Below, piece by piece: positions 63,058-64,000 of a stretch of DNA of 64,000 nt; position 1 is the first letter of the stretch, and each line of letters opens with the position of its first letter. The notes under the pieces are model-generated. The model was not told the DNA's origin. It made no database searches and was given only the letters and a program-made list of their open reading frames with translations. Both the position numbers and the translations under genes were made by a program. Source of the DNA: Macrostomum hystrix (taxonomy: Eukaryota > Platyhelminthes > Macrostomidae); NCBI GenBank assembly GCA_950097015.1, contig CATNEN010000032.1, positions 2,208,501 through 2,272,500 on the forward strand. The letters are read 5' to 3'.

Positions 63058-63980
63058 CTCTCCCTGTCTCCGCTCCCAGTCTCTTCTCTCCCAGTCTCTC
63101 CTCTCCCAGTCTCCTCTCCCAGTCTCTCCTCTCCCAGTCTCTTCTCTCCCAGTCTCTCCTCACCCTGTCTCCTCACCCTGTCTCCTCTCCCAGTCTCTCC
63201 TCACCCTGTCTCCTCACCCTGCGGGAGAGAAGAGACTGGGAGAGGAGAGACTGGGAGAGAAGAGACTGGGAGAGGAGAGACTGGGAGAGGAGACTGGGAG
63301 AGGAGAGACTGGGAGAGAAGAGACTGGGAGAGAAGAGACTGGGAGAGAAGAGACTGGGAGAGGAGAGACTGGGAGAGAAGAGACTGGGAGAGGAGAGACT
63401 GGGAGAGGAGACTGGGAGAGGAGAGACTGGGAGAGAAGAGACTGGGAGAGGAGAGACTGGGAGAGAAGAGACTGGGAGAGAAGAGACTGGGAGAGGAGAG
63501 ACTGGGAGAGGAGAGACTGGGAGAGGAGAGACTGGGAGAGGAGACAGGGAGAGGAGAGACTGGGAGAGGGGAGACTGGGAGAGGAGAGACTGGGTGAGGA
63601 GAGACTGGGTGAGAAGAGACTGGGAGAGGAGAGACTGGGAGAGGAGACTGGGAGAGAAGAGACTGGGTGAGGAGAGACTCGGAAAGAGGAGAGACTGGGT
63701 GAGGAGAGACTGGGTGAGGAGAGACTGGGAGAGAAGAGACTGGGAGAGGAGAGACTGGGAGAGGAGACAGGGAGAGGAGAGACTGGGAGAGGGGAGACTG
63801 GGAGAGGAGAGACTGGGTGAGGAGAGACTGGGTGAGAAGAGACTGGGAGAGGAGAGACTGGGAGAGGAGACTGGGTGAGAAGAGACTGGGAGAGGAGAGA
63901 CTGGGAGAGGAGAGACTGGGAGAGGAGGGACTGGGAGAGGAGAGACTTGGAGAGTAGAGACAGGGAGAGGAGAGAGACCA
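63058..63980. repeat. 15-bp GA/CT minisatellite with strand inversion
   Basis: The left arm (63,058-63,222) is CTCTCCTCTCCCAGT-type; from 63,223 the same unit appears inverted (GAGACTGGGAGAGGA, more than 45 copies) to the end. The two orientations meet at CACCCTGCGGGAGAG. Mixed purine-strand subunits include ACTGGGTGAGGA and ACAGGGAGAGGA. Confidence 0.9.
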
Positions 63981-64000
63981 TCGGACCCCTGTTAGTGTCT

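Noticed and set aside
63042-63981. 278-aa and 255-aa repeat proteins
   Set aside because: 15-bp GA/CT minisatellite.
1-64000. CRISPR array interpretation of the regular repeats
   Set aside because: Units are contiguous without unique spacers, and the genome is eukaryotic.

Overview
This is nuclear DNA of an invertebrate animal. Genes have GT-AG introns and metazoan products (arfaptin, CCDC61/VFL3, a Ly6/quiver protein, C-type lectins, alpha-tubulin), and the transposons (Ty3, BEL/Pao, piggyBac, P-like THAP, Crypton-like, Maverick/Polinton, non-LTR) are those of animal genomes. Dense minisatellites and recent gene duplication make a free-living flatworm such as Macrostomum my best guess; that is inference. 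Start and stop limits below are read from the sequence; family names rest on motif recognition without a database search.

Layout. 1-3,038: two minisatellites and AT-rich DNA. 3,039-11,438 (minus): a complete five-exon arfaptin gene encoding 317 aa, whose introns are largely filled by three unrelated minisatellites, including a 4.1 kb array of 33-bp units. 13,161-14,369 (minus): a Ly6/quiver-like gene with another minisatellite in an intron. 16,811-18,196 (plus): a two-exon CCDC61 homologue of 356 aa. From 19,357 to 57,694, four secreted C-type lectin copies (three intact, one broken, all minus) are interleaved with two intronless, nearly identical alpha-tubulin genes (26,166 and 44,794). Lectins 2 and 3 are almost identical except in the last 35-40 residues, the ligand-binding end.

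Between the tubulin copies lies a decayed Maverick/Polinton (adintovirus-type) element, about 28.0-42.3 kb. It retains pieces of PolB, an exonuclease-like protein, a small conserved protein, a packaging ATPase, an adenain-like protease, the major capsid protein and a PC4-like ORF. All are broken. A young Ty3 element with matching 234-bp LTRs and an intact 1,286-aa polyprotein sits inside PolB, and a piggyBac relic and small inverted-repeat elements sit further right.

42.7-49.6 kb: a non-LTR RT relic, several minisatellites, tubulin 2 and lectin 2. 49,639-56,370: a full BEL/Pao element (minus) with 290-bp LTRs, a TCGCT target duplication, one frameshift and no visible protease active-site motif. 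56.4-64.0 kb: lectin 3, the RNase H end of a LINE, GATGGGA arrays split by a tRNA-derived SINE, an unrecognised 112-aa gene with CCAAT and TATA boxes, and a GA/CT minisatellite that switches strand. The most promising leads are the lectin diversification pattern, the nested Polinton fossil, and the tendency of minisatellites to occupy introns.
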